Source: Eoetvoesiella caeni
GTDB taxonomy: Bacteria > Pseudomonadota > Gammaproteobacteria > Burkholderiales > Burkholderiaceae_B
Direction: 5' to 3'
Assembly (NCBI RefSeq): GCF_003315175.1
Contig: NZ_QNRQ01000002.1
Span: 462,666-526,665, forward strand
DNA length: 64,000 nucleotides
The translations under genes were made by a program, and so were the position numbers. The notes under the pieces were generated by a model. It worked only from the letters and a program-made list of their open reading frames with translations. It was not told where the DNA came from and ran no database searches. Shown piece by piece: positions 18,164 through 25,899 of this stretch. Positions within the stretch are counted from its first letter, which is position 1; each line of letters starts with the position of its first letter.

Positions 18164-18985
18164 ATGAGCACTTATCTTTATGGCGCCAATGTCCACGCCA
18201 ACGGCATCCGCCAGCACTATCTGCGCTATGGCGGAACAGACGGCGCCCGCGCCGGGCGCGACGCGGTGGTTCTGGTGCCGGGCATAACCAGCCCCGCCAT
18301 TACCTGGGGTTTTGTGGGCGAGCGTCTGGGCAGCCAATTCGATACCTATGTTCTTGATGTGCGGGGGCGCGGCCTGTCCGAGGCGTCGGATACGCTGGAC
18401 TACAGCCTGGATGCGCAAGCGACGGACGTGATCGAGTTTGCCAAGGCCCTGGGACTGAATAAATACAGCATAGTGGGGCATTCCATGGGCGCGCGCATTG
18501 CCATTCGTGCGGCTCGTTCGAACCCCGCGGGGCTGACCCGGCTGGTTCTGGTGGATCCGCCGGTATCGGGTCCTGGGCGCCGGGCTTATCCGTCCAAGCT
18601 GCCTTGGTATGTCGACTCCATGGCGCTGGCGCGCAAGGGCTGCAGCGCCGAAGACATGCGCAGCTTCTGCCCGACATGGACGGACGAACAATTGAAGCTG
18701 CGGGCCGAGTGGCTGCATACCTGCGACGAGCGCGCCATTCTGGCCAGCTTCGACGGATTTCACGATGACGACATCCATGCCGACCTGCCTCATATCAAGG
18801 TGCCGGCCTTGTTGATGGCGGCCGAGCGCGGCGACGTAATCCTGGAAGAAGACGTGGCCGAGATCCGCGGCTTGCTGCCCGGGGTCGAAACCACGCGGGT
18901 GCCCGGCGCCGGCCATATGATTCCCTGGGACAACGAAGAGGGCTTCTATCGTGCCTTCGGCGGCTTTCTGGGCGCCGAGCTTTGA
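18164..18985 (+). CDS. picE: N-formylmaleamate deformylase (alpha/beta hydrolase, NicD-like)
   Basis: The 273-residue hydrolase contains the nucleophile elbow GHSMGAR (Ser107), an oxyanion/lid region LVDPPVSGPGRRAYPSKLPWYVDS that is nearly diagnostic of NicD, and the catalytic His251 in GAGHMIPWD. It hydrolyses N-formylmaleamate, the product of 2,5-dihydroxypyridine cleavage, to maleamate and formate. The ATG at 18164 lies 14 bp after picC behind AAAGGGAG. The order picC-E-D-F matches the published Alcaligenes cluster. Confidence 0.9.
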   Translation: MSTYLYGANVHANGIRQHYLRYGGTDGARAGRDAVVLVPGITSPAITWGFVGERLGSQFDTYVLDVRGRGLSEASDTLDYSLDAQATDVIEFAKALGLNKYSIVGHSMGARIAIRAARSNPAGLTRLVLVDPPVSGPGRRAYPSKLPWYVDSMALARKGCSAEDMRSFCPTWTDEQLKLRAEWLHTCDERAILASFDGFHDDDIHADLPHIKVPALLMAAERGDVILEEDVAEIRGLLPGVETTRVPGAGHMIPWDNEEGFYRAFGGFLGAEL

Positions 18986-19026
18986 TACCAAAGGCTTGAA
19001 CCAATCCGTTCAATTAGGAGAACACC

Positions 19027-20070
19027 ATGCCTGTCAGCGACTATCAACTTATCGAGGCCTGGAAGCAGGTCTTGACGCTCTCGAACCTGGAGCGCGGCCA
19101 AAGCGTTACCATCTTGACCAGTTCCGCCACGCATCCGCAAACCTTGGCGGCTGCGACGATAGCAACCCAAGCCATGGGAGCGGTCGTCAACCGCCTTGAT
19201 CTGCCGCCCGTCAATGCCGAAAAGGCGCTAAGCCGCGACCCGCTGGCCTACTTGGGTACGACCCCGCTTACTGGCAATCGTCCCGCCATCGCCGCCTTGA
19301 AAGAAAGCGACCTCGTGCTGGACCTGATGACGTTATTGTTTTCACCCGAACAGCACGAAATTCTTGCGTCCGGCACCAAGATCCTGCTGGCGGTCGAGCC
19401 GCCCGAAATCCTGGTGCGCACGGTGCCGACCGAGGGCGACCGGGCGCGGGTGAAGGCGGCTTCGGCGCGCATCGCCAAAGCCAAGGAGATGACGGTCGTT
19501 TCTGCGGCGGGAACCGATCTGCGTTGCCCGCTGGGACAGTTCCCGGTAATCAGCGAGTATGGCTTTGTCGACCAGCCGGGGCGGTGGGACCACTGGCCCA
19601 GCGGCTTTGCGCTGACCTTTCCCGACGAGGGCGGGGCCAACGGACGCATTGTCATCGACGTGGGCGACATCCTGCTGCCGCAAAAATCCTATACCACCAG
19701 CCGCATCGAGCTGACCGTTGAAAACGGCTACGCCACCAAGATCGAAGGCGGTATCGACGCTGAATTGCTGCGCGACTATATGGCCTCGTTCAACGACCCC
19801 GAAGGCTATGCGATTTCGCATATAGGCTGGGGCCTGCAGCCGCGTTGCCACTGGTCCACGCTTTCGCTGTACGACAAGGAACAGACCATAGGCATGGACG
19901 CGCGCGCCTTTGAAGGCAATTTCCTGTTTTCCCTGGGGCCCAACAACGAAGCCGGCGGCAGCCGGACCACGGCCTGCCATATCGATATCCCGCTGCGCCA
20001 TTGCACGGTGCGGCTTGATGGCGAAGACATGGTCCGCGACGGCAAGGTGCTGGACGGGGGCGTGAAATGA
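19027..20070 (+). CDS. picD: 2,5-dihydroxypyridine 5,6-dioxygenase (NicX-like)
   Basis: The 347-residue protein matches the M29-aminopeptidase-like fold of NicX. The iron ligands of Pseudomonas NicX are conserved at the same numbers: His265 (ISHIGWGLQPR), His318 and Asp320 (CHIDIPLRHC). It also has LAVEPPE and EYGFVDQPGRWDHWPSGF. The enzyme opens the ring of 2,5-dihydroxypyridine with oxygen to N-formylmaleamate. It could be misannotated as an aminopeptidase by family alone; context and ligands make NicX the better call. picF overlaps its stop by 4 bp. Confidence 0.92.
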   Translation: MPVSDYQLIEAWKQVLTLSNLERGQSVTILTSSATHPQTLAAATIATQAMGAVVNRLDLPPVNAEKALSRDPLAYLGTTPLTGNRPAIAALKESDLVLDLMTLLFSPEQHEILASGTKILLAVEPPEILVRTVPTEGDRARVKAASARIAKAKEMTVVSAAGTDLRCPLGQFPVISEYGFVDQPGRWDHWPSGFALTFPDEGGANGRIVIDVGDILLPQKSYTTSRIELTVENGYATKIEGGIDAELLRDYMASFNDPEGYAISHIGWGLQPRCHWSTLSLYDKEQTIGMDARAFEGNFLFSLGPNNEAGGSRTTACHIDIPLRHCTVRLDGEDMVRDGKVLDGGVK

Positions 20071-20696
20071 GCCAGGGCAACGACGTGCAAACTTATGCGC
20101 GCCAGGGATTTGGCGCACGGCTTGAACTGAAAAAGCCGGTGGGCCTGTTGATCATCGACTTCGTCAATGGCTTTGCCGATCCGAAGGTGTTTGGCGGCGG
20201 CAATATTGCGCAGGCCATTGCCAATACGGTGCCGCTGCTGGCGCATGCGCGCGAGTGCGGCTGGGCGGTGGCGCATAGCCGTATTGTCTTTGCCGACGAC
20301 GCCGCGGACAACAATATTTTCAGCTTGAAAGTGCCCGGCATGCTTACGCTTAAAGAACACGAGCACAATAGCGCCATCGTGCCGGAACTGACGCCGGCCC
20401 AGGGCGAGCTGGTGGTGCGCAAGACCGTACCGTCGGCCTTCTTTGGCACGACGCTGGCGGCATGGCTGGCTCAGCGCGGCGTGCAGACTTTGGTAGTGGC
20501 GGGTGCGGTTACCAGCGGCTGCGTGCGCGCCAGCGTGGTCGATGCCATGCAGTATGGTTTTCGGCCGTTGGTGCTGGCCGACTGCGTGGGCGACCGCGCC
20601 CTGGATCCGCACGATGCCAATTTGTTCGATATGGAGCAAAAATACGCCACGGTGCTGAACCGCGATGAAGCGCTGAAGGCGCTGGCTGCTATCTAA
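20067..20696 (+). CDS. picF: Maleamate amidohydrolase (isochorismatase family, NicF-like)
   Basis: The 209-residue protein has the cysteine-hydrolase triad Asp31 (LLIIDFVNGF), Lys119 (VVRKTVPSAFFGT) and Cys152 (AVTSGCVRAS), spaced as in the NicF maleamate amidase of Bordetella. It releases ammonia from maleamate, giving maleate. Its ATG overlaps the picD TGA (ATGA). It is the last gene of picCEDF and is followed by a strong terminator. A maleate isomerase gene, needed to reach fumarate, is not adjacent. Confidence 0.9.
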   Translation: MSQGNDVQTYARQGFGARLELKKPVGLLIIDFVNGFADPKVFGGGNIAQAIANTVPLLAHARECGWAVAHSRIVFADDAADNNIFSLKVPGMLTLKEHEHNSAIVPELTPAQGELVVRKTVPSAFFGTTLAAWLAQRGVQTLVVAGAVTSGCVRASVVDAMQYGFRPLVLADCVGDRALDPHDANLFDMEQKYATVLNRDEALKALAAI

Positions 20697-20717
20697 GCAA
20701 GCCTTTGCTCAAGCAAG

Positions 20718-20753
20718 AATCCCCCAAGAGCTTCGTTCCTGGGGGATTTTTTT
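20718..20753 (+). terminator. Rho-independent terminator after picF
   Basis: AATCCCCCA at 20718-20726 pairs with TGGGGGATT at 20740-20748, with a 13-base loop and a run of seven T. It lies between the convergent picF and picB genes, where it would end the picCEDF transcript. Confidence 0.88.
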
Positions 20754-20835
20754 GGACTGGACCCAAGCGCTGCCTTTGTGGCGGGGCGGCTGTGCAGGCC
20801 GGCCGCGCCAAGGCGCAGCAGCCCAATGCGCAAGC

Positions 20836-21369
20836 TTAAACGGGATAGACCAGGTCGTTGGCCAGGATGGCCGTGTCATAGATTACCTGGCGCTCCTTGA
20901 GCAGGAGTTTGTCGCCGCCGGCCTGGACAAAGCGGTCGTAGTAACGGCCGGCCAAGTGGACGGTGGAAGGGCCTTCGACCAGGGTTTGAATCAGCAGGAA
21001 GTTGGCTTCGGCCTCGACCTCGCCATCGGCGGTTTCGTCGATGATGCGAATATTGGTCACCAGGTGCAGGTTATGGCGCGGCGCAAACATCTGCGTGCGG
21101 CCGATCGCCACGGCGCGGTCATGCATCATGTCGCGCCCTTCGGCATATACCAGCCCGACAGGCAGCTTCAGGTCGGCGTTCTGGCGCGAGGTAATGCGGT
21201 ACAGCGCGTCTTCGGTAAAGAACTCGGGCCATAGCTCAACGTCGCCGGTGTCCAGCACGGCACAATATTCTGCATGAAAGTCGTTGATCTGCGCCCGCAG
21301 CAGTCGCGACCGCGCCGGATCGATGCGCGCAGGCGTATAGGTGTAGTCCATTTTCATAGTGTTGAGCAT
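20836..21369 (-). CDS. picB4: 6-hydroxypicolinate monooxygenase, small (beta) oxygenase subunit
   Basis: The 177-residue protein is a ring-hydroxylating dioxygenase beta subunit (SnoaL-like cone): NDFHAEYCAVLDTGDVELWPEFFTEDALYRI and GLVYAEGRDMMHDRAVAIG, with the C-terminal AGRYYDRFVQ strand region. It begins one base after the alpha-subunit stop and is the last gene of the minus-strand picB operon. In the published cluster (picRCEDFB4B3B2B1A1A2A3, from memory) this position is picB4; the number is assigned by position. Confidence 0.82.
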   Translation of the reverse strand: MLNTMKMDYTYTPARIDPARSRLLRAQINDFHAEYCAVLDTGDVELWPEFFTEDALYRITSRQNADLKLPVGLVYAEGRDMMHDRAVAIGRTQMFAPRHNLHLVTNIRIIDETADGEVEAEANFLLIQTLVEGPSTVHLAGRYYDRFVQAGGDKLLLKERQVIYDTAILANDLVYPV

Positions 21370-21370
21370 G

Positions 21371-22660
21371 TCAGAAATCCATTACGCCGCGGTAGTATTG
21401 ATACATGGCCCGGATGGCCGCTTCCGAGATCAGCGATTCGGACGTGCCGATCTTGCCGGAGTCCAGCTTGATGACATTGACGTTGCTGCTGGAGCGGCGC
21501 ACGCCTTCCTGCACGAACTTCATGGCTTCGTTGTCTTCCAGGCCGAGAAAGCCCGAGGGGCCCATCAGGTTGCCCTGGCGCAGGCGGTGGCGCGTCATTT
21601 CCTCGGTGTCGTCGGCATAGCCGAACATGGTCCATTCCATGATCATACTGTTGGGGCCGTTGGGAATGATCTGGCGCACGCCCATGGTGTTCATTTCGCG
21701 CTGTACGACGAGATTGGGCCAGACGGTTTGCATGGTGACCGACCAGGGCGAGTCGAATTCCTTGATGAATTCCAGGAAGCGTTCATCGCGCAAGCGCATG
21801 CCGTCGTTGAACGAGCGCATTTCTTTCTTGGTTTCTTCGCTGACGGCGGCGTAGAGATCGTCGGTTTTGGCGGAGCCCATGATGCCGTGGCGGCCGTGCT
21901 TGGAGTCGGCCAGCATCATGGATTTGTTGCCGGCCACCAGCAGGCCGAAGACGACCAGGAAGGAGTGCAGCAGGGTGGCGTGGTAGGGATCCTTCAGGTT
22001 CTCGTGGTACATCTTCCAGTTGCATGGCACTTCGTTGCGGTAGTAGCCCAGTATCTTCAGGGGCTTGCCGGGGAAGGCCACATTGAAGTCTTCCAGGATC
22101 TCCGGGGTCAGGTATTGCTCGATGGGTTCGACCTTGTCGGAGTACGAGGCGAACACCACGCCGTGGTGGGTGGTGACGTTCAGCTTGCGCAGGCCATGGT
22201 CTTCGTTGCGAAAATCGCGCGGCATGCCGCCCGCCTTGTTGACGCCGCGCTTGAATGGCACGCCCTGCAGATTGCCTTTCAGGTCGTACGACCACTGGTG
22301 ATAAGGGCAAACGAACTCGTTGGCGTTGCCGTGGCTGTGGCGGCAGAACTCGGCGCCGCGATGGGCGCAGCGGTTTTCAAAAACATGCAAAGAACCGTCT
22401 TGCGCGCGCGAGACGACAACCGGTGTGGCGCCCACGAACGAGCGCTTGTAGTCGCCCGGATTGGGGATTTCGGTCTCCAGGGCCACGTAGTTCCAGGTGT
22501 CGCCGTGGAAAATGCGTTCCATTTCGCGGTCGTAGACTTCCTGGCTGGTGTAGACCCAGTCGGGAATGGCGTCCAGGCCTTCGGCGGGCCAGGCGCAATC
22601 GGCCAGCGCTGCATCTTTGGAGCCGACAGTTTGTCCGATGACGGATTGTGATTGATACAT
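21371..22660 (-). CDS. picB3: 6-hydroxypicolinate monooxygenase, Rieske large (alpha) subunit
   Basis: The 429-residue protein has the Rieske motif CAHRGAEFC followed by CPYHQWSYDLKG and the mononuclear iron site in ENLKDPYHATLLHSF, the D-x2-H-x4-H arrangement of multi-component ring-hydroxylating oxygenases. With the beta subunit, a Rieske ferredoxin and an FAD reductase in the same operon, it forms a four-component system that in Alcaligenes hydroxylates 6-hydroxypicolinate at C3. It is of the anthranilate/salicylate-hydroxylase-like alpha type, unlike the single-subunit VanA-type enzymes elsewhere in the window. Confidence 0.85.
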   Translation of the reverse strand: MYQSQSVIGQTVGSKDAALADCAWPAEGLDAIPDWVYTSQEVYDREMERIFHGDTWNYVALETEIPNPGDYKRSFVGATPVVVSRAQDGSLHVFENRCAHRGAEFCRHSHGNANEFVCPYHQWSYDLKGNLQGVPFKRGVNKAGGMPRDFRNEDHGLRKLNVTTHHGVVFASYSDKVEPIEQYLTPEILEDFNVAFPGKPLKILGYYRNEVPCNWKMYHENLKDPYHATLLHSFLVVFGLLVAGNKSMMLADSKHGRHGIMGSAKTDDLYAAVSEETKKEMRSFNDGMRLRDERFLEFIKEFDSPWSVTMQTVWPNLVVQREMNTMGVRQIIPNGPNSMIMEWTMFGYADDTEEMTRHRLRQGNLMGPSGFLGLEDNEAMKFVQEGVRRSSSNVNVIKLDSGKIGTSESLISEAAIRAMYQYYRGVMDF

Positions 22661-22693
22661 GGAAGGTCTCCTGAGGTATTCGGTAAGTGCCGG

Positions 22694-23980
22694 TCAGCCG
22701 GGCGTTGCCGCCAGGGCCTGGGCCGCTTTGGCAAACGCCCGTACGGTCATGCTTTCGTCGCAGAACTGTGCGGCTTCGACAGGCAAGGCGCGCTCGAGCA
22801 GGGGGCGCAGCGCGCGCAGGTCGCCGCCGGCATTGACCGCCAGGGCCTGATAAGGCTTGCCGCCGTGCAATCCCAGCATGATGAAGCGTGGCGAGTCGGA
22901 CGCGGAATCCAGGCTGCCCCGCACGATGTAGTCCAGGTCGGGGCGGGGCAGGCCCAGCATCTGGATATTGCAGTCGAACTGGTCGGTCCAGAACCATGGG
23001 TACGCGGCGGGCTCGGCGTCTTGCCCAAGCATGGAGCAGGCGGCGATTCGGGCCTGTTCATTGGCGTTTTGCCAGGACTCCAGGCGCAACGGCAAGGCGG
23101 TGTCGGCGCGGGTCTGGCTGGTGCAGTCGCCCGCCGCATATATGTAAGGGTCGCTGCTGCGGCAGTGCGCGTCGACTGCGATGCCGCCGTTGGACATATC
23201 GACCCGCAAGCCGGCGCTGCCGGCCAGTAGGGTGCTGGGCGCCAGGCCGATGGCGACGGCGACTGCGGCGGCCTGGATGCGGGTACCGTCGGCAAGGCCC
23301 AGAATGGCCGGCTGGCCGGCGTCGTCGGGCAATTGAACGTCGGCGATGGCTTGGCCGGTATAGAGTTTGGCGCCGTATTGCGCAATGCGTTCCTGCATCC
23401 AGGCAGAAAAAATCGGCGGGACGACGCGCGCAAGAACGCGCGGCGCGGTTTCGACGATGGATACGTCAACGCCCAGGCCAAGTGCCGTCGAGGCGATTTC
23501 CAGCCCCAGGAACCCGCCGCCGACCACGGCAATATGCTGGCCTGGGCGCAATCGTGCGCGCAGCGCGCGTGCGTCGTCCAGCGTGCGCAGGTAATGCACC
23601 GCCGGCGATGACGCCGGGAAAGCGGGCAGGGTGCGGGCCGTGCCGCCGGTGGCCAGCAGGCAGCGGTCGTAGCCTAGACGGGTGCCGTCGGACAGCACGG
23701 CCTGGCGGGCGCTGGGGTCCAGAGCGCAGACTTCGACGCCCAGGCGCAAGTCGACCTGCTGGCTGTGGAAGAAGTCGGGCGCCTTGACGGCGATGGCCGG
23801 TTCGGGGGTGTCGACGGCGGCCAGGACCGACTTGGACAGCGGCGGCCTTTCGTATGGAGCATGGGCTTCATTGCCGACCACCGTAATGCGGCCGGAGTAG
23901 CCATGGTCGCGCAGGGCGGAGGCGGCAACCGCCGCCGCCTGGCCCGCGCCGACTATAAGAATGGAAGAGATGGACGTCAT
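22694..23980 (-). CDS. picB2: FAD-dependent ferredoxin reductase of the 6-hydroxypicolinate monooxygenase
   Basis: The 428-residue flavoprotein shows an N-terminal FAD Rossmann motif (ILIVGAGQAAAVAASAL), YERPPLSKS, an NAD motif (IAVVGGGFLGLEIASTALGLG) and the second FAD site (IYAAGDC), the layout of BphA4/AhpF-like ferredoxin reductases. It transfers electrons from NADH to the Rieske ferredoxin encoded next upstream. It lies 33 bp upstream of the alpha subunit in the minus-strand operon. Confidence 0.87.
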   Translation of the reverse strand: MTSISSILIVGAGQAAAVAASALRDHGYSGRITVVGNEAHAPYERPPLSKSVLAAVDTPEPAIAVKAPDFFHSQQVDLRLGVEVCALDPSARQAVLSDGTRLGYDRCLLATGGTARTLPAFPASSPAVHYLRTLDDARALRARLRPGQHIAVVGGGFLGLEIASTALGLGVDVSIVETAPRVLARVVPPIFSAWMQERIAQYGAKLYTGQAIADVQLPDDAGQPAILGLADGTRIQAAAVAVAIGLAPSTLLAGSAGLRVDMSNGGIAVDAHCRSSDPYIYAAGDCTSQTRADTALPLRLESWQNANEQARIAACSMLGQDAEPAAYPWFWTDQFDCNIQMLGLPRPDLDYIVRGSLDSASDSPRFIMLGLHGGKPYQALAVNAGGDLRALRPLLERALPVEAAQFCDESMTVRAFAKAAQALAATPG

Positions 23981-24004
23981 GCTGGTTCTCGATGCGCCGG
24001 TCGG

Positions 24005-24310
24005 CTATAAGGCGACGAAGATATCCTGGCCTTCGGTTTTGACGGGATAGGTCTGGACGCCGACTGTGGCCGGCGCGCACATGGCCTGGCCGGTGCGCAG
24101 GTCGAACTTGGCCTGATGCAGCGGGCATTCGATGCAGCCATCTTCAAGGAATCCGTCGGACAGCAACGCATATTGATGGGTACAGACGTTGTCGGTAATG
24201 AACAGTTCGTCGTCGCATTGATGTAGCGCCAATTGTTTGCCCTGGACTTCGATTGCCAACGACTCGTCGGCTGCTATTTGGTCCACGCTTGCGATTTTTA
24301 TCCAGTTCAT
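24005..24310 (-). CDS. picB1: Rieske-type ferredoxin of the 6-hydroxypicolinate monooxygenase
   Basis: The 101-residue protein contains the Rieske ligands in CTHQYALLSDG and CPLHQAKFDLRTG, as in BphF/NdoA-type ferredoxins, and no other domain. It shuttles electrons between the FAD reductase and the oxygenase. It is the first gene of the minus-strand picB operon; a PicR-like box lies 37 bp upstream of its start. Confidence 0.87.
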   Translation of the reverse strand: MNWIKIASVDQIAADESLAIEVQGKQLALHQCDDELFITDNVCTHQYALLSDGFLEDGCIECPLHQAKFDLRTGQAMCAPATVGVQTYPVKTEGQDIFVAL

Positions 24311-24758
24311 AAAGCCATGTATCTTTGAGTTTTACGATTAATATAGTCAGTATGCTGTATATCTATTGGTCCAAATATTGGGGTTTCCACTAGTTTTTGG
24401 CCGCATCAGGGCGGCATCCCGCCGGTTTTGCGGCGGCGCTCGCCCGGACTTGAGAAAAGCGGCGGCCATACAGGAGAATTGCGGCGTTGGCCGAGGTATT
24501 TCAATTGCCTCATTTCGAAGGGCCTATGCATTAAATCTCCGTATTTACCCTCGTTGACACTGAATTTATTGATCAGCATACTAACAAATCACTCAGCGTG
24601 CTGACGGATTTTTTGCCGGATGCTCCGTGCAAACTTTCTGCAACGGCGCTGGGCGCTAAGGAGACAAGCTGGCGGCCATGGTCAATAAACATGCTCCCGC
24701 TATGCAATTGCCGCATCGACAAGCCAAACCAATATCCAATTCATAAAAGGAGCTGTAC
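24311..24758. promoter_or_regulatory. Divergent pic control region with three PicR-like boxes (24347, 24573, 24593)
   Basis: This 448-bp gap lies between picB (minus) and the TRAP/picA genes (plus). It holds TCAGTATGCTGT at 24347-24358 near the picB start, and TCAGCATACTAA at 24573-24584 with TCAGCGTGCTGA at 24593-24604 on the side of the TRAP/picA genes. The latter two start exactly 20 bp apart, about two helical turns, which would put bound dimers on one face. All fit TCAG-N4-CT. No gene was seen here. Confidence 0.65.
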
Positions 24759-25853
24759 ATGCAACGACGCCGCTTTCTTACACAGGTCGCCGCCGCTACC
24801 GGGGCAGGACTGGCAACCGTGGGCTTGCCCGCCATTGCCGCACAAACGCCTACCGTGCGCTGGCGCATGTCCACAGGCTGGCCTAAAAGCCTGGACGCCA
24901 TTTACGGCTCCGCCGCCGAACTCTGCAAACGCGTTGGCGAGCTTACCGAAGGCAAGTTCGAAATACGCGCCTTCCCGGGCGGCGAAATCGTGCCTTATGC
25001 CCAAAACATGGAAGCCGTCGGCAATGGCACGGTTGAATGCAACCATGTGCTGGCAACCGCCCACATCGGCACCAATACGGCGGTGGCATTCGACACCGGC
25101 CTGTCGTTCGGCATGAATGCGCGCCAGCACAACTCCTGGATCCAATATGGCGGCGGCATGGAAATGCTGCGCGCCATGTACAAGCAGTACAACATCGTCA
25201 ACTTCGTGTCGGGCAACGTGGGCGTGCAAATGGGCGGCTGGTTCCGCAAGGAAATCAAATCGCTGGCCGACCTGAAGGGCCTGAAAATGCGCATCGGCGG
25301 CATTGGCGGCATGGTGCTGTCCAAGCTGGGCGCGATACCGCAGCAGATTCCTCCCGGCGACATCTATCCGTCGCTGGAAAAAGGCACGATCGACGCGGCC
25401 GAATGGATAGGACCTTACGATGACGAAAAACTCGGCCTGAACAAGGTTGCGCCCTACTACTATTCGCCGGGCTGGTTCGAAGGCAGTGCCTCGATCACCA
25501 CCATGGTCAACGAGAAAGCATGGAATGCCTTGCCTCCCGTTTTCAAGGCGGCATTCGAGTGCGCTTGTAATGAACAGGCGCTGCGCATGCTGGCCAACTA
25601 CGACGCGCATAATCCCGCGGCACTGCGCAAGCTGGTTGCCGGCGGCGCCAAGCTGGGCTACTTTCCCAAGGACGTCATGCAGGCCGCATACAAGGGCTCG
25701 CAAGAATTGTGGACCGAGCTTTCGGCCAAGAATCCCGACTTTGCAAAAATCTATCCCAGCTGGAAAAAATACCAGGAAGACGAGGCAAGCTGGTTCCGTG
25801 TAGCGGAAAACGCACTCGATAACTTTACCTTCAACGCTTTGGCGCAGCGCTAG
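24759..25853 (+). CDS. TRAP transporter solute-binding protein (DctP family) with Tat-type signal
   Basis: The 364-residue protein opens with MQRRRFLTQVAAATGAGLATVGLPAIAA, a twin-arginine signal, and continues as a DctP/TAXI-like binding protein of the mannonate/keto-acid type (WRMSTGWPKSLDAIYGSA, FEIRAFPGGEIVPYAQNMEAV, MRIGGIGGMVLSKLGAIPQQIPPGDIYPSLEKGTIDAAEWIGPYDDEKLG). It would bind a carboxylate in the periplasm. It is the first gene after the PicR-like boxes, 46 bp before picA; matching permeases (DctQM) occur only about 7 kb downstream. Picolinate or 6-hydroxypicolinate is a plausible ligand by context only. Confidence 0.86.
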   Translation: MQRRRFLTQVAAATGAGLATVGLPAIAAQTPTVRWRMSTGWPKSLDAIYGSAAELCKRVGELTEGKFEIRAFPGGEIVPYAQNMEAVGNGTVECNHVLATAHIGTNTAVAFDTGLSFGMNARQHNSWIQYGGGMEMLRAMYKQYNIVNFVSGNVGVQMGGWFRKEIKSLADLKGLKMRIGGIGGMVLSKLGAIPQQIPPGDIYPSLEKGTIDAAEWIGPYDDEKLGLNKVAPYYYSPGWFEGSASITTMVNEKAWNALPPVFKAAFECACNEQALRMLANYDAHNPAALRKLVAGGAKLGYFPKDVMQAAYKGSQELWTELSAKNPDFAKIYPSWKKYQEDEASWFRVAENALDNFTFNALAQR

Positions 25854-25899
25854 TTGTAAAAGCGCGGGCATTGTAGGTCATTAACAGGCAGGTCAAGTA

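Noticed and set aside
19027-20070. Annotation as leucyl aminopeptidase (M29)
   Set aside because: The fold is shared, but the NicX iron ligands and the pic context point to 2,5-dihydroxypyridine dioxygenase.
21359-22651. Plus-strand open frame of about 430 codons
   Set aside because: Antisense to the Rieske large subunit of PicB, which has all its iron ligands.
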